64,000 nucleotides of DNA from Sulfurovum sp. (GCA_027082955.1 JALWTA010000001.1:37307-101306), one strand, 5' to 3'; positions 7,800 to 16,944 are shown, counted from the first letter of the stretch. A program made the numbers and translations. The notes: generated from the letters alone by a model not told the origin.

Positions 7800-8471
7800 T
7801 CAATATTGATTGATCAATAATGTATTGAGCATATCAAGACGCTCTGGGGTACCGATGTCATACCAGGCTCCCTCATACAGATCTCCTGTTACCTTTCCTT
7901 CACGCATAGCCTCTCTTAAAAGCGGTGCCAGTGCACTTTTGCCGTACGGTACATTCTCAAAGAGTTTGGAAGAGTAGTAGCCTATGCCTGAGAAGGTGTA
8001 TTGGGGATGGTCGACAACTTTCTCTCCTTGCAGCGCGAAGTCACCCTGTGGATTGTGTGCAGGGTTGGGTACGAGTATCAGGTGCGCCAGCATCCCCTCT
8101 TTAAGTTTTAAAGAGGCATCAAAATCATAATCGGTCCAGACATCACCGTTTACCACAAGAAAAGGATCGCTCTCTTGCAAATGCGGCAGTGCCTTGACGA
8201 TCCCACCGGTACTCTCCAAACCTCCCTCTTCCTGTTCATCGGAGTAAGTAATCTTCAGCCCCCACTCCGAGCCGTCACCAAGCGCTTCGGGGATCATATA
8301 GCCAAGATGGGCAATATTGATGACCACCTCTTTGAACCCATAGTGTGCCAGCTTCTCAAGATGCCACACAATCAGCGGTATGCCGCCTACCTTGAGCAGC
8401 GGTTTTGGGGTATAGTCTGTCAAGGGTCGCATACGTGTACCCAGTCCCGCAGCAAGGATCATCGCTTTCAT
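7800..8471 (-). CDS. murU: MurNAc-1-phosphate uridylyltransferase (MurU-like)
   Basis: A 223-residue sugar nucleotidyltransferase beginning MKAMILAAGLGTRMRPLT, the nucleotide-binding signature, followed by PKPLLKVGG and the metal-binding VVNGDVWTDYD. In Pseudomonas-type recycling MurU turns MurNAc-1-P into UDP-MurNAc, bypassing de novo synthesis and fosfomycin. The neighbours AmgK and AnmK supply exactly the preceding steps, so the assignment rests on both sequence and context. The ATG overlaps the stop of the HEPN gene as ATGA (8468-8471). A general glucose-1-P type transferase is the alternative. Confidence 0.87.
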   Translation of the reverse strand: MKAMILAAGLGTRMRPLTDYTPKPLLKVGGIPLIVWHLEKLAHYGFKEVVINIAHLGYMIPEALGDGSEWGLKITYSDEQEEGGLESTGGIVKALPHLQESDPFLVVNGDVWTDYDFDASLKLKEGMLAHLILVPNPAHNPQGDFALQGEKVVDHPQYTFSGIGYYSSKLFENVPYGKSALAPLLREAMREGKVTGDLYEGAWYDIGTPERLDMLNTLLINQY

Positions 8472-8659
8472 CGTGTATATCTTTCAAGTTTTGATTTTAT
8501 CTCCGGCAAATATGCTACAATCACCTTCTCAATGAGATAAAGATCAACCCCATCATAATCATGTACAATGAAGTTCCTCGTCTCATAGGCACCTTTTTGT
8601 GTTTCTACAAGATCAAGATGTTCTATTGTATTCAGAACTGCTGTTTTGCGCTCAGACAT
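8468..8659 (-). CDS. short HEPN-domain (DUF86-like) toxin, probably internally deleted
   Basis: A 63-residue protein that keeps the HEPN ribonuclease motif RNFIVHDY (R-x4-H-x-Y), but is about half the usual 110-145 residues. The start looks like a normal N-terminus and the end like a normal C-terminus, so the central helices seem missing. It overlaps the MNT gene by 8 bases upstream and murU by 4 bases downstream. Full HEPN toxins cut RNA and are silenced by MNT-catalysed AMP transfer to the Tyr of this motif. Whether the shortened form is active is doubtful. Confidence 0.65.
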   Translation of the reverse strand: MSERKTAVLNTIEHLDLVETQKGAYETRNFIVHDYDGVDLYLIEKVIVAYLPEIKSKLERYTR

Positions 8660-8954
8660 AAAGCACCTTGGAGAGCATATGCTTTTTTGCTGTTTCAGAG
8701 AGTCCGCGAAGCGCGATCAGGTCAACCTCTTTGTGCAATTTTTCTGCCAAAAAACGTTTAATTTCAGCAATACGTGTAAATGCAGAAAAGCCCTTGTGTT
8801 TTTGAATAAAATCCTCTTCGACATGATAAAGGATATCCACGTCACTTTTGTCTGTATAGTCGCCATGTGCATAAGAGCCGACAATACCGTCTATTTTAAA
8901 GCCTTCCCGTTCAAGCTGCGGTTTTATCTCCCTTACTGTCGTTACAATGTCCAT
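8652..8954 (-). CDS. MNT-type nucleotidyltransferase antitoxin
   Basis: A 100-residue minimal nucleotidyltransferase with GSYAHGDYTDKSDVDIL, the GS-x10-D-x-D active site. In MNT-HEPN modules this enzyme transfers AMP to the HEPN toxin and neutralises it. It lies 24 bases after amgK and overlaps the HEPN gene by 8 bases. The genes on both sides (amgK, murU) act in consecutive reactions, so the pair is an insertion in a metabolic operon. Confidence 0.82.
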   Translation of the reverse strand: MDIVTTVREIKPQLEREGFKIDGIVGSYAHGDYTDKSDVDILYHVEEDFIQKHKGFSAFTRIAEIKRFLAEKLHKEVDLIALRGLSETAKKHMLSKVLYV

Positions 8955-8978
8955 ACTGCACCTTTTTGCTTTGACAAA

Positions 8979-9920
8979 TTATACACTATCTTGCAACCAC
9001 TTGGCAAACGGCTGTGTCTCTTCATACTTTTCTGAAGCTTCTAAAATATACTTCATTGTCAAAGGGATGTCGTTCAAATAACCGAATTTGCCGTCTCTCA
9101 ATGCCAGTCTTGCAAAGATGCCCAGTATCTTGATGTGACGCTGAAGCCCCATGAAGTCAAACCATCTCATAAAGGTTGCATCATCCACATCCACCCCGCT
9201 GATATCTCTAAAGTAGAGTGCCAGCCGTGTTACCTCCTCTTTGGGCAGTTCCACATAGACATCTTTGAGCAAAGAGACAAGATCATAAGTGAGTGCCCCT
9301 GTCCTTGCATCCTGAAAATCGATCACAACAATCTCATCGCTACAGTCAAACATCAGATTACGCGAATGGTTGTCGCGGTGCACAAAGAGCCCCTGCGGCT
9401 GTTCCAGCGCCACATCGGCAATCTTTTCAAGGGTTGAATCAATAAGCTTTTTCTCCTCTTTGGACAGTGTCATACCAAGATGTTTTTCAAGGTACCACGT
9501 CTGCATCAAGCCCATCTCAAAGAGCAGAAAATCTCTGTCGTATGGTGGCAGACCGGAGGTATCGGTCTTTTGCATCTTTGCAATCGTCTCGATCGCTTTT
9601 GGGTAGTAGTGGGTTCCCTCCGTTCTGATGGCATCGTAAAAGTGCCGGTTGCCAAGGTCTTCCATAAAGACAAATCCTCTCTCCAGATCAAAAGCGTTGA
9701 TCTTAGGCGTACGCACTCCTGCTTCAAAGAGCCTGTGGGCAATCTCTACAAACGGTTTAACCGACTCAGGCTGTGCGGAAGCATCCATGACAATGCCGCT
9801 ATGAAGCGGATCTTCAATGCGGTAATACTTCCGCAGACTCGCATCACCCTCAAGCGGCTTTAACGCTGCATCGATACCATACCCCTCCAGCCAGTTTCTC
9901 AGTGCTTCATTTTCATTCAT
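8979..9920 (-). CDS. amgK: anomeric MurNAc/GlcNAc kinase (AmgK-like phosphotransferase)
   Basis: A 313-residue aminoglycoside-phosphotransferase-fold kinase. Visible are a P-loop-like GDASLRKYYRI near residue 24, the catalytic loop FVHRDNHSRNLM near 200 and the metal-binding IDFQDA near 222. AmgK phosphorylates MurNAc at the anomeric carbon to MurNAc-1-P, the substrate of MurU. It overlaps anmK by 4 bases (ATGA at 9917-9920). With AnmK and MurU it makes a complete anhydro-MurNAc salvage route that avoids MurQ. The order in this operon supports the specific function. Confidence 0.87.
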   Translation of the reverse strand: MNENEALRNWLEGYGIDAALKPLEGDASLRKYYRIEDPLHSGIVMDASAQPESVKPFVEIAHRLFEAGVRTPKINAFDLERGFVFMEDLGNRHFYDAIRTEGTHYYPKAIETIAKMQKTDTSGLPPYDRDFLLFEMGLMQTWYLEKHLGMTLSKEEKKLIDSTLEKIADVALEQPQGLFVHRDNHSRNLMFDCSDEIVVIDFQDARTGALTYDLVSLLKDVYVELPKEEVTRLALYFRDISGVDVDDATFMRWFDFMGLQRHIKILGIFARLALRDGKFGYLNDIPLTMKYILEASEKYEETQPFAKWLQDSV

Positions 9921-11080
9921 CTGTAGACACCTCCAAGTATCGTATTGGTCTGTGCACCTGTCACATCTTTAAGCACAACTGGTTCGTTGTGCATCCGCTT
10001 GTAGGCAAGCCATGCCATCATCATCGCTTCAAGATGCTCCGCCTCCTCCATCACCCCCACCTGCACATTGGGCATCAATGCCGCAATACGCTCAACCAAT
10101 AACCCATTCCTTGCCCCGCCACCGCAGAGCATCAACATATCGGGATTGAATGTGAGCACTTCGTTGGCAATGCTCTGTGCGGTTAACTCCAACAAGGTAC
10201 GCTGAATGTCAACGGAGCTGAGTGAAGAGTGAAGAGTGAAGAGTGAAGAGTTATGGTTTGCATCGCATGGCGATGCTTCTATTTTTGATTTTTTCCTCTG
10301 AACACTAAGCGCTAAACGCTGAACACTCTCTATCCACGCTTCATTGAACTTTTCTCGCCCTGTACTTTTTGGGTATGGCTTTTTAAAATATTCATCATCC
10401 ATCATCACTTCGAGTAAACCGTAATCGACTTTTCCTTCTCTCGCCCAGTTACCGCCTTTGTCATAAGACACCCCTTTATAGCGGGATATCCAGAGATCCA
10501 TCAGCATATTGCCAGGTCCCGTATCGTAGCCTATAAGCTGCTCACCCAGTACTGTAATGTTGGCAATGCCGCCAATGTTAACCACACATACATCTCTTGT
10601 TTCTTCCCCAAGTAAAAATCGATGAAACGCAGGGGCGAAGGGGGCACCCTCTCCACCACATGCCATATCTTTTCGACGGAAGTCCGCCACAACGGCGATG
10701 CCTGTCTGTGCGGCAATGATGTTTGGGTCACCAAGCTGCATGGAAAAGGGTGTATCGCCCGATGGCTCATGCCATACTGTCTGCCCGTGTGAACCGATGG
10801 CGGTAATGCTTTGTGGATCGACAACAGCCTTTTCAAGCAGGGTGTTGACCGCCTGTGCAAACAGTACCCCCAAACGGTGATCTACTGTGCCGACTTCTGC
10901 CAAAGTACATTTACCTGTTATCAAATCCAGTATCTTTTCTTTAAGACTTTGCGGAAAAAGATGCTCATGGACAAAGAGGCGTTTGCACTCTTTTGCATCG
11001 ACTTCACAAAGTACGGCATCTACCCCATCCATCGAAGTACCTGACATCAGTCCTATATAGCGTCTTTTCACTTTTTCCAT
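9917..11080 (-). CDS. anmK: anhydro-N-acetylmuramic acid kinase
   Basis: A 387-residue sugar kinase of the AnmK family, starting with GLMSGTSMDGVDAVL, with GSHGQTVWHEP, NIGGIANIT and GYDTGPGNMLMD farther on. It cleaves and phosphorylates anhydro-MurNAc from cell-wall turnover. ATG 11080 gives the canonical N-terminus; its ribosome binding site is poor, and GTG 11071 is possible. Oddity: near residue 275-297 there is a Ser/Leu/His-rich insert absent from the family pattern, encoded by a GTGAAGA tandem repeat (10218-10251) related to intergenic repeats in this window. Confidence 0.9.
   Translation of the reverse strand: MEKVKRRYIGLMSGTSMDGVDAVLCEVDAKECKRLFVHEHLFPQSLKEKILDLITGKCTLAEVGTVDHRLGVLFAQAVNTLLEKAVVDPQSITAIGSHGQTVWHEPSGDTPFSMQLGDPNIIAAQTGIAVVADFRRKDMACGGEGAPFAPAFHRFLLGEETRDVCVVNIGGIANITVLGEQLIGYDTGPGNMLMDLWISRYKGVSYDKGGNWAREGKVDYGLLEVMMDDEYFKKPYPKSTGREKFNEAWIESVQRLALSVQRKKSKIEASPCDANHNSSLFTLHSSLSSVDIQRTLLELTAQSIANEVLTFNPDMLMLCGGGARNGLLVERIAALMPNVQVGVMEEAEHLEAMMMAWLAYKRMHNEPVVLKDVTGAQTNTILGGVYR
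10218..10251. repeat. GTGAAGA tandem repeat inside anmK
   Basis: About four and a half units of the 7-base GTGAAGA lie within the anmK coding strand (read on the minus strand as TCTTCAC). The frame is kept, so the repeat is translated as a Ser/Leu/Phe/His-rich loop. Related TTCACTCTTCACT sequence occurs in the intergenic stretches near 32899-32930 and 33293-33306. Confidence 0.7.
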
Positions 11081-11172
11081 GACACGATAGTACACAAATC
11101 GCTCTTAAATGTAATACTGTGTTGATATTTTTATAGTATACTATGTGATTAAAATACCTACAAGGAATGTTT

Positions 11173-12966
11173 ATGAAACGCACCATCATCACCTCTCTTC
11201 TCTCAGCAGCCGCTATCGTCGCACTCAGCGGATGCGGAAACAGTGACACAAAAAAAGAAACGGCACAGCAAGCCCAACCCTCCACCGTTTCCATCGAGAA
11301 ACGCAAGCAGGCATTTGACAGTTACATCCATAGCTTCTCGGCTTACGGCTTTGATGTCAACTGTACCAAAGACTCAGATGCCCAAAGTCTCTATCTGCTA
11401 ACCGTTACAGATGCGACAAAAGCAGCCCAGTCACTGCTGAGACTCTTTAACATGAACACACTTGATGCGGAAGATCAGGCTAAAGTCAGTGAAGCCATAG
11501 CAAACAGTAAAATCGGTGTTGAGACAGACTGGAAGAAGTATGCTGCCAATGCTCCTGAGAGCGTCTTTGTCTACTACATGGGCAACGGCAAAGAGGGAAC
11601 ATTTGGAAAACAGCTTGTAGAGGGCAAGAAGATCGGTGCCTACCTTACCTACGACAACGCAGACCACCTCAAAAAAGCACGTATCAAAGACCTTGATGAA
11701 ACCTATCAGGAGGGTACTTCAAAGGTGCATACTGTACTTAAGGGTGCACATATCGATGTTCGTAAAACTGCAGCAGATGACAATGCAGCAAGCGCGTACG
11801 ATATCTTTGGCGGTCAATTTGCTCTTGAAACGACCGATACCAACACCACAGAAACGTTCCATGTCGGATACAAAGATCCTGAATGCCATATTGACAAACA
11901 GAACTTCTATCTGGGCAAAGAGAGATGTACCTTCCCAACCATGACATTAAACGGGAAACAGAATGCGCAAAATGTCACACTGACGCTCAACAACACACAG
12001 TTTGCATATGACATATCCGAGCATGATAAAAAGGTACGCAGTGATGTCAAACTGACTGTTGACGATATCGATGTGAAACTTGAAGAGAGTAAAAACGGCA
12101 ACGGTTCCTTGACCATGAAAGCCTTCAAAATAGACGGCTATACCGACAATGTCGATACGGCACTGATAAAATCGTTCTATGACCTCAGCAAAAATCCGCC
12201 AAAAGACCAGAATGAAACGATTGCCAAAACCTTAGATCTTGTCAGTAAACTCTACGGAAGCGGATTGACATTTAACTATACTGCATCGCTTCAAAGCGCA
12301 GAGGGCAAAGGCAAGGGTATGCACTTCACACTCGACAACTACAGCGGCACCGGTCACGGTACGTTCGATGCAAACATCACCTACGAAGAGAAATCAGAGG
12401 TAGCGAAGATAGTATTGCGCGATGTCGATCACAATCAAACCATCTTCGACCTGAAAAATTTCAAACTCGGCTACGGCGTAAAAGGACTCTACAACTTCCT
12501 GCCTGATTTCATGGCGTTCTCGGCACAGGCGGCACAGCAGACAGACCAGAATGCCCAAATCACACCTGAGATGGAGCAGAAGCTTACCCAAATGGGAGAG
12601 CACCTTGTACACAATGGCTTTGAAGTATTCCTCGCACCTGTCGGGTTTGATGCCGTACATGGCAGCGGCAGAGGAAAAGCAGTCGACCTTGGTAAACTGA
12701 ACCTAAAAATCAATGCCAAACTGCTTCCCAACAATGCACCGCTCAATATGAACAACCCGATGGCAGCACTCATGCTCTTGCCATACCTTCAGGCAGACGG
12801 AAAGCTGGTACTGCCAAAAAAAGATTTGGATATGCTGGCAAAAAGTCTTCCGCCGCAAATGGTGATGATGCTGATGATGTTCGCAAAATATGAGGGTGAC
12901 AATGCTGTCTTTGTACTGAAGTTCGAAAACGGACACCTTCTCATCAACGGTCAGCCGATGATGTAA
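11173..12966 (+). CDS. large lipoprotein, DUF945-like
   Basis: A 597-residue protein with a lipoprotein signal peptide (lipobox ALSGC) followed by a Lys/Gln-rich linker. The body alternates beta-rich segments, and the C-terminal third (GRGKAVDLGKLNL..., then FENGHLLINGQPM) resembles the end of YdgA/DUF945 periplasmic proteins. Function is unknown; these are envelope proteins. I start at ATG 11173, which sits six bases after AAGGA; ATG 11167 touches the ribosome binding site. A TATACT box near 11135-11142 is the likely promoter. Confidence 0.72.
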   Translation: MKRTIITSLLSAAAIVALSGCGNSDTKKETAQQAQPSTVSIEKRKQAFDSYIHSFSAYGFDVNCTKDSDAQSLYLLTVTDATKAAQSLLRLFNMNTLDAEDQAKVSEAIANSKIGVETDWKKYAANAPESVFVYYMGNGKEGTFGKQLVEGKKIGAYLTYDNADHLKKARIKDLDETYQEGTSKVHTVLKGAHIDVRKTAADDNAASAYDIFGGQFALETTDTNTTETFHVGYKDPECHIDKQNFYLGKERCTFPTMTLNGKQNAQNVTLTLNNTQFAYDISEHDKKVRSDVKLTVDDIDVKLEESKNGNGSLTMKAFKIDGYTDNVDTALIKSFYDLSKNPPKDQNETIAKTLDLVSKLYGSGLTFNYTASLQSAEGKGKGMHFTLDNYSGTGHGTFDANITYEEKSEVAKIVLRDVDHNQTIFDLKNFKLGYGVKGLYNFLPDFMAFSAQAAQQTDQNAQITPEMEQKLTQMGEHLVHNGFEVFLAPVGFDAVHGSGRGKAVDLGKLNLKINAKLLPNNAPLNMNNPMAALMLLPYLQADGKLVLPKKDLDMLAKSLPPQMVMMLMMFAKYEGDNAVFVLKFENGHLLINGQPMM

Positions 12967-12989
12967 CATACGCCCGTAACGGGTGTTCT

Positions 12990-13703
12990 CTACGGAACAA
13001 TAAACGAAGAGACAAGCCCTATCGCTCCACCAAACACCCCACCCCAGACAACTAGCCATCCAAGATGCTCTTTAATCAGTTGCTGTACCAGTGCTTTGAC
13101 CATCTGCGGAGTCAGTTCCGCCAGCCGTTTGTCGATCAGCCGCTCTACCGAAGCGATCAGGTCATCACTGAGTGTCGCCTGCTCGATGTGGTGCTGAAGC
13201 TGTGCATTAAACGCTTCGGAAGTGACAATGCGCCTTACAGCACTTTTAAGCTTGTTAGAAAATGGCTCTCGCAGCTCTTCAAGTGCCGATTCGCCGCCGA
13301 ACATAGAGATGGCACCACCAAACTTCGACTCCATAACCGTTTTGCTAAGCGCATCGAATGCCGGCATAAAATCTGCCGCATCGACAATGGGTGCAAGGTC
13401 AAGTTTTTTCTCCTCATCGATGAAAAAGGCATTGAGCTGTGCTTTGGTAAAGAACTGCTCCATAATCATCTGTTTGATGGCACCTTTGAAACGTTCAAAA
13501 TTTTTCTCTATTACCCCCGAACCGTACAGAAAAGGCACCTTTTCAAAAAGCATGTGAATAGCAAGCTGATTGGTCACGGCTCCCGAAAAAGCAAAAAGCC
13601 CTGTGTAAAGCAGCGGTGAAGCATAGGGTTCAGGTATGGCAAACGAAGTACCGATAAGCCCGAGTGAAACCGCATCTGTCACAGAAGATTTGGAAAGTTT
13701 CAT
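12990..13703 (-). CDS. DUF445 family membrane protein
   Basis: A 237-residue protein with N-terminal hydrophobic segments, the FAFSGAVTNQLAIHMLFEKVPFLYGSG motif region typical of DUF445 (YheB-like) proteins, a long amphipathic helical middle and a C-terminal membrane anchor. The function of the family is not established. It converges on the lipoprotein gene; the 23-base gap holds a short ACGCCCGT/ACGGGTGT hairpin. Confidence in the family is good, in the role none. Confidence 0.82.
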   Translation of the reverse strand: MKLSKSSVTDAVSLGLIGTSFAIPEPYASPLLYTGLFAFSGAVTNQLAIHMLFEKVPFLYGSGVIEKNFERFKGAIKQMIMEQFFTKAQLNAFFIDEEKKLDLAPIVDAADFMPAFDALSKTVMESKFGGAISMFGGESALEELREPFSNKLKSAVRRIVTSEAFNAQLQHHIEQATLSDDLIASVERLIDKRLAELTPQMVKALVQQLIKEHLGWLVVWGGVFGGAIGLVSSFIVP

Positions 13704-13862
13704 CTATGTTACCTTTTTTTATGCGGATTATAGCACATCCACAATTACCCCACATTTTCCCCACAAATCATTCACAAAGAGTCTTTACAATAGACATGAA
13801 TCAACCCATGCACCTCTATTGCTCATTAAAGACTAAAAGAGGTGACACATAAAGGATTTACC

Positions 13863-14393
13863 ATGAAACTGATATACAGACATATCCTCTTTACAGCACT
13901 CATACTGCTCTTTTCCATACAAACACTTCAAGCAGAAGAGTATGGTGAGCATGTAGAAAAAGTTGACATCAGCAAGCTTGACCAGTACTACACATCTCAC
14001 CATGCAAAAAGACGAACCTTTAGAACAAAAGAGGCATTTAAACGCATACAGATATATCCCCACCGATACCGTTTTCAAAACAGGTGGGATGAAGAACGCT
14101 ATGAAAACGGGGAAGCCTACTATGGCAGACATCTCCTCAGACGCCAGTATGAAAGAGCCTACCCCCGCCCAAAACGCGGATGGATACTCGCCTACCGTTA
14201 TGATAGAGCGGAGTTCTTTGACCGAAATGGGTTCCATTATGGATATTTCAACCGCTACGGCTACTTTTTCGAGGGTGTTTTTTACCGATATGACTACAGT
14301 TATACCTTCCGTGACAGAGTACGCGGAAGAGGGATTTTTGACCACTACTACTACCGCCCTGCTGCATGGCAGGAGTATGGATTTTGCAGGTAG
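13863..14393 (+). CDS. secreted Tyr/Arg-rich protein, unknown function
   Basis: A 176-residue protein with a cleavable signal peptide (MKLIYRHILFTALILLF..., cleavage after LQA). The mature part is unusually rich in Tyr, Arg and Phe, with repeated RYxRxxxFxRNG-like stretches. AAGGA sits seven bases before ATG 13863; a more upstream ATG at 13842 would put residues before the signal peptide. I know no family. A second Tyr-rich envelope protein lies at 16438-16944. Confidence 0.72.
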   Translation: MKLIYRHILFTALILLFSIQTLQAEEYGEHVEKVDISKLDQYYTSHHAKRRTFRTKEAFKRIQIYPHRYRFQNRWDEERYENGEAYYGRHLLRRQYERAYPRPKRGWILAYRYDRAEFFDRNGFHYGYFNRYGYFFEGVFYRYDYSYTFRDRVRGRGIFDHYYYRPAAWQEYGFCR

Positions 14394-14480
14394 TTCACTA
14401 CAGAAGATCTCTGAGAAATCCATGATGATAAGAGATGTCCTGATGGGTCATGGGTAGAAAGAATACGCTATAATACTCCC

Positions 14481-15263
14481 ATGACAACCCAGACACTCCA
14501 TGAAAATCCCTTTTCACTTGTCCTCTCCGGCGGCGGCGCGCTTGGTATTGCACACCTTGGTGTGCTTCATGATATGGAACGAAATGAACTCAAACCCGCT
14601 GAGATCGTAGGTACGAGTATGGGCGGTATCATCGGGGCGTGTCTGAGCATCGGTATGCGTGAAGCGCAGATCTACGAACAGATCGCCTCTTTTGTCAAAG
14701 TCTCCAACTGGATTAAATTCTCCCTTTCGGGCAATGCCATTGTAGAGAACGACAAGATCGCTGAGATATTCTCTACGATTTTTGGCAACCGGAAGATGCA
14801 TGAGACCGATACCCCTCTCAAACTGATCGCAACCAACCTCAAAAACGGGCACAAGCGTGTTTTTGATGCTAAGGATGATGTCTGTATCAAAGATGCTGTA
14901 CTGGCGACCATGGCGATCCCCGGTGTCTTTGAAGAGCATACCATCGAGGGCGAAGTGTACGGCGACGGATTTTTGTGTGAAAACCTCGGTATTTCGGAAG
15001 CGTCATACAACCATGTGCTGGCGGTGGATGTACTGGGGGAGCACTCTTTTGAAAAGGCACTGCCGGACAACTTTTTCAAGACACATAACGTACTGGAGAT
15101 GTTCGAACGCTCCATGCGTCTGCTCATCTACAACCAAAGCCGCCTTACTTTGGCACATACCGATAAAAACGTGCTTTTGCTTGAACCTGAAACTTACCGC
15201 TACAGCACCTATCAGTTTCACAAATACGAACAGATCAGGGCGCTGGGACTGGGGCTTCTATGA
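14481..15263 (+). CDS. patatin-like phospholipase (RssA/NTE type)
   Basis: A 260-residue acyl hydrolase. It shows the oxyanion hole LSGGGALG near residue 14, the nucleophile elbow GTSMGG (Ser near 47) and the Asp of the Ser-Asp dyad in YGDGFLCEN near 155. It probably hydrolyses phospholipids or lysophospholipids at the inner membrane. No signal peptide is present. It shares a 4-base overlap with the DUF819 gene downstream, so the two are coupled. The substrate is not predictable. Confidence 0.88.
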   Translation: MTTQTLHENPFSLVLSGGGALGIAHLGVLHDMERNELKPAEIVGTSMGGIIGACLSIGMREAQIYEQIASFVKVSNWIKFSLSGNAIVENDKIAEIFSTIFGNRKMHETDTPLKLIATNLKNGHKRVFDAKDDVCIKDAVLATMAIPGVFEEHTIEGEVYGDGFLCENLGISEASYNHVLAVDVLGEHSFEKALPDNFFKTHNVLEMFERSMRLLIYNQSRLTLAHTDKNVLLLEPETYRYSTYQFHKYEQIRALGLGLL

Positions 15264-16423
15264 TTACGAACGGCTTTAGTTACCTTGCCCTGCTCAGTAT
15301 CCTTGCTGCAGCCATTGTCTACACCGAAAAAAGGACTGCCTACAGACTCTTTGACTACCTGCCATCCATAGTCATCCTCTACTTTGTCACTATGCTGCTC
15401 TCTACATGGGGAATATGGGAGAAGACACCGCAGATCACGGCAACCTACAAAGCGCTTAAAGGCAACCTCCTTCCGGCAATGATCTTCCTCATGCTGCTGA
15501 CAGCTGACATGCGGAAGATCATCAAGCTGGGTAAAAAGATGCTGCTGATCTTCCTGCTCGCCTCGGTCAGCATTGCTATGGGATTTGTCGGGATGTTCGC
15601 ACTCTTTCACAGCCACTTTGCCCAAGAAGCATGGAGATCCTTTGCTGCACTGGCGGGCTCATGGATGGGCGGTACGGGCAACATGGTCGCCATCCAGGGG
15701 GCGCTTCATGTACCAGACAGTGCCATGGGGTATGCGCTTCTCATTGACTCCATCGATTATGCCGTATGGGTGATGGTACTCCTTGCTCTTGTACCCTTTG
15801 CCAAAACTTTCAACCGGTGGGTCAATGCCGATACTTCCGTTATAGACCAGGTAGGAGAAAAACTTGCCCAAAACGATGCCAAACGGCAGCCTATGGACTT
15901 TCAGTCGCTCTTTTTGCTGCTGGGGCTCTCGCTTGCTGTCTCCGCACTTGCACAATTTGCCGGCAACCATCTGCCGGTGAGTGATTTTGTGGGACACACA
16001 ACATGGACGGTCATCATTGCAACTCTTGCAGGCATAGGCTTTGCGATGACACCGCTATCGCGTCTTGGTGGATCGTCCGAGCTGGGTACGATGATGCTCT
16101 ACCTCATTGTCGCACTCATCGCTTCACGAGCGAATTTTGGCGAACTAACACTGGCACCACTTTACATTGCAGCGGGCTTTGTTATTATCGTCATCCATGC
16201 ACTCATCATGGTACTCTTTGCCAAGCTTTTCAGGCTCGACCTCTTCTCTCTTGGGGTTGCTTCACTGGCGAACATTGGCGGGGTCGCTTCTGCACCCATT
16301 TTGGCATCGGCATACTCCCGTGCCCTCATTCCCATCGGGGTACTTATGGCGATGCTGGGGTATATTGTGGGAACCTTCGGCGGACTTGCCGTCGGAAAAA
16401 TACTGGAGCTGATCGCAGGCTAG
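15260..16423 (+). CDS. DUF819 family membrane protein
   Basis: A 387-residue membrane protein with about ten to twelve hydrophobic helices and conserved GSWMGGTGNMVAIQ and ASLANIGGVASAP motifs, as in the DUF819 (YjcL) family, which looks like a secondary transporter whose substrate is unknown. It overlaps the patatin-like gene by 4 bases (ATGA). It converges with the Tyr-rich lipoprotein gene 14 bases downstream. Confidence 0.85.
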   Translation: MITNGFSYLALLSILAAAIVYTEKRTAYRLFDYLPSIVILYFVTMLLSTWGIWEKTPQITATYKALKGNLLPAMIFLMLLTADMRKIIKLGKKMLLIFLLASVSIAMGFVGMFALFHSHFAQEAWRSFAALAGSWMGGTGNMVAIQGALHVPDSAMGYALLIDSIDYAVWVMVLLALVPFAKTFNRWVNADTSVIDQVGEKLAQNDAKRQPMDFQSLFLLLGLSLAVSALAQFAGNHLPVSDFVGHTTWTVIIATLAGIGFAMTPLSRLGGSSELGTMMLYLIVALIASRANFGELTLAPLYIAAGFVIIVIHALIMVLFAKLFRLDLFSLGVASLANIGGVASAPILASAYSRALIPIGVLMAMLGYIVGTFGGLAVGKILELIAG

Positions 16424-16437
16424 CAGCACGCAGAGGC

Positions 16438-16944
16438 TTAGTAGCGTACTGCTCTGCTTCGGTAGGTCGTTCGTGTTGTCGTTCTCGTTCTGCTGCCACT
16501 GTAGTAACCTGAACCTCCCCTGTTCCCATAGGTTGCAGGAGTTCCGCTGCCATAATAGCGTCTGGTAGTCGTTGTTCTCCTATAGTAACGATTGTAATCG
16601 GCTGCATTGCGGTAATAGCCGTAATGTCCCACCTGTGCTCTGTAACGTCTGCCATTATAGTAGCGATATCCGTTATGGTAGTAGTGCCCGCCATAATAAC
16701 GGTGACCATGATAATAGTAATAACCGTGACGGTAATAGCCTCCATAATAATACCGTCCATGATAGTAGTAATAAGGTCTGTCATAATAGTAGGGGCGGTC
16801 GTAGGATGCCAGTGCTGCTCCAGCAACACCGCCTACTGCCGCACCAGTGGCAAATGCCTGTTCTTCTGGGGTACATCCTGTTGTCAGCAGCAGCATTGAG
16901 AGAAGTGCACCTGCAGCAAGCACATTTTTCATATTCTTTTTCAT
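16438..16944 (-). CDS. Tyr/Gly/Arg-rich lipoprotein
   Basis: A 168-residue protein with a lipoprotein signal peptide (lipobox LTTGC), a short glycine-zipper-like GAAVGGVAGAALAS, then about 100 residues dominated by Tyr, Gly, Arg and His in YYHGxxYYGG-like repeats, and a Thr/Arg-rich end. GGAGG precedes ATG 16944. Such low-complexity proteins sit in the outer membrane or cell surface. I can assign no function. Repeated TAATAG and GTAATA triplets on the complementary strand come from the TAY codons and are not a separate element. Confidence 0.78.
   Translation of the reverse strand: MKKNMKNVLAAGALLSMLLLTTGCTPEEQAFATGAAVGGVAGAALASYDRPYYYDRPYYYYHGRYYYGGYYRHGYYYYHGHRYYGGHYYHNGYRYYNGRRYRAQVGHYGYYRNAADYNRYYRRTTTTRRYYGSGTPATYGNRGGSGYYSGSRTRTTTRTTYRSRAVRY

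Noticed and set aside
10218..10251. Tandem GTGAAGA run considered as a CRISPR or minisatellite locus
   Set aside because: Units are 7 bases without spacers and the run is translated within anmK.
12967..12989. ACGCCCGT/ACGGGTGT hairpin as a strong bidirectional terminator
   Set aside because: The stem is short and no T run follows on either strand; noted under the DUF445 gene only.
16540..16800. TAATAG/GTAATA repeats on the plus strand as a satellite
   Set aside because: They are the complement of the Tyr codons of the lipoprotein gene.
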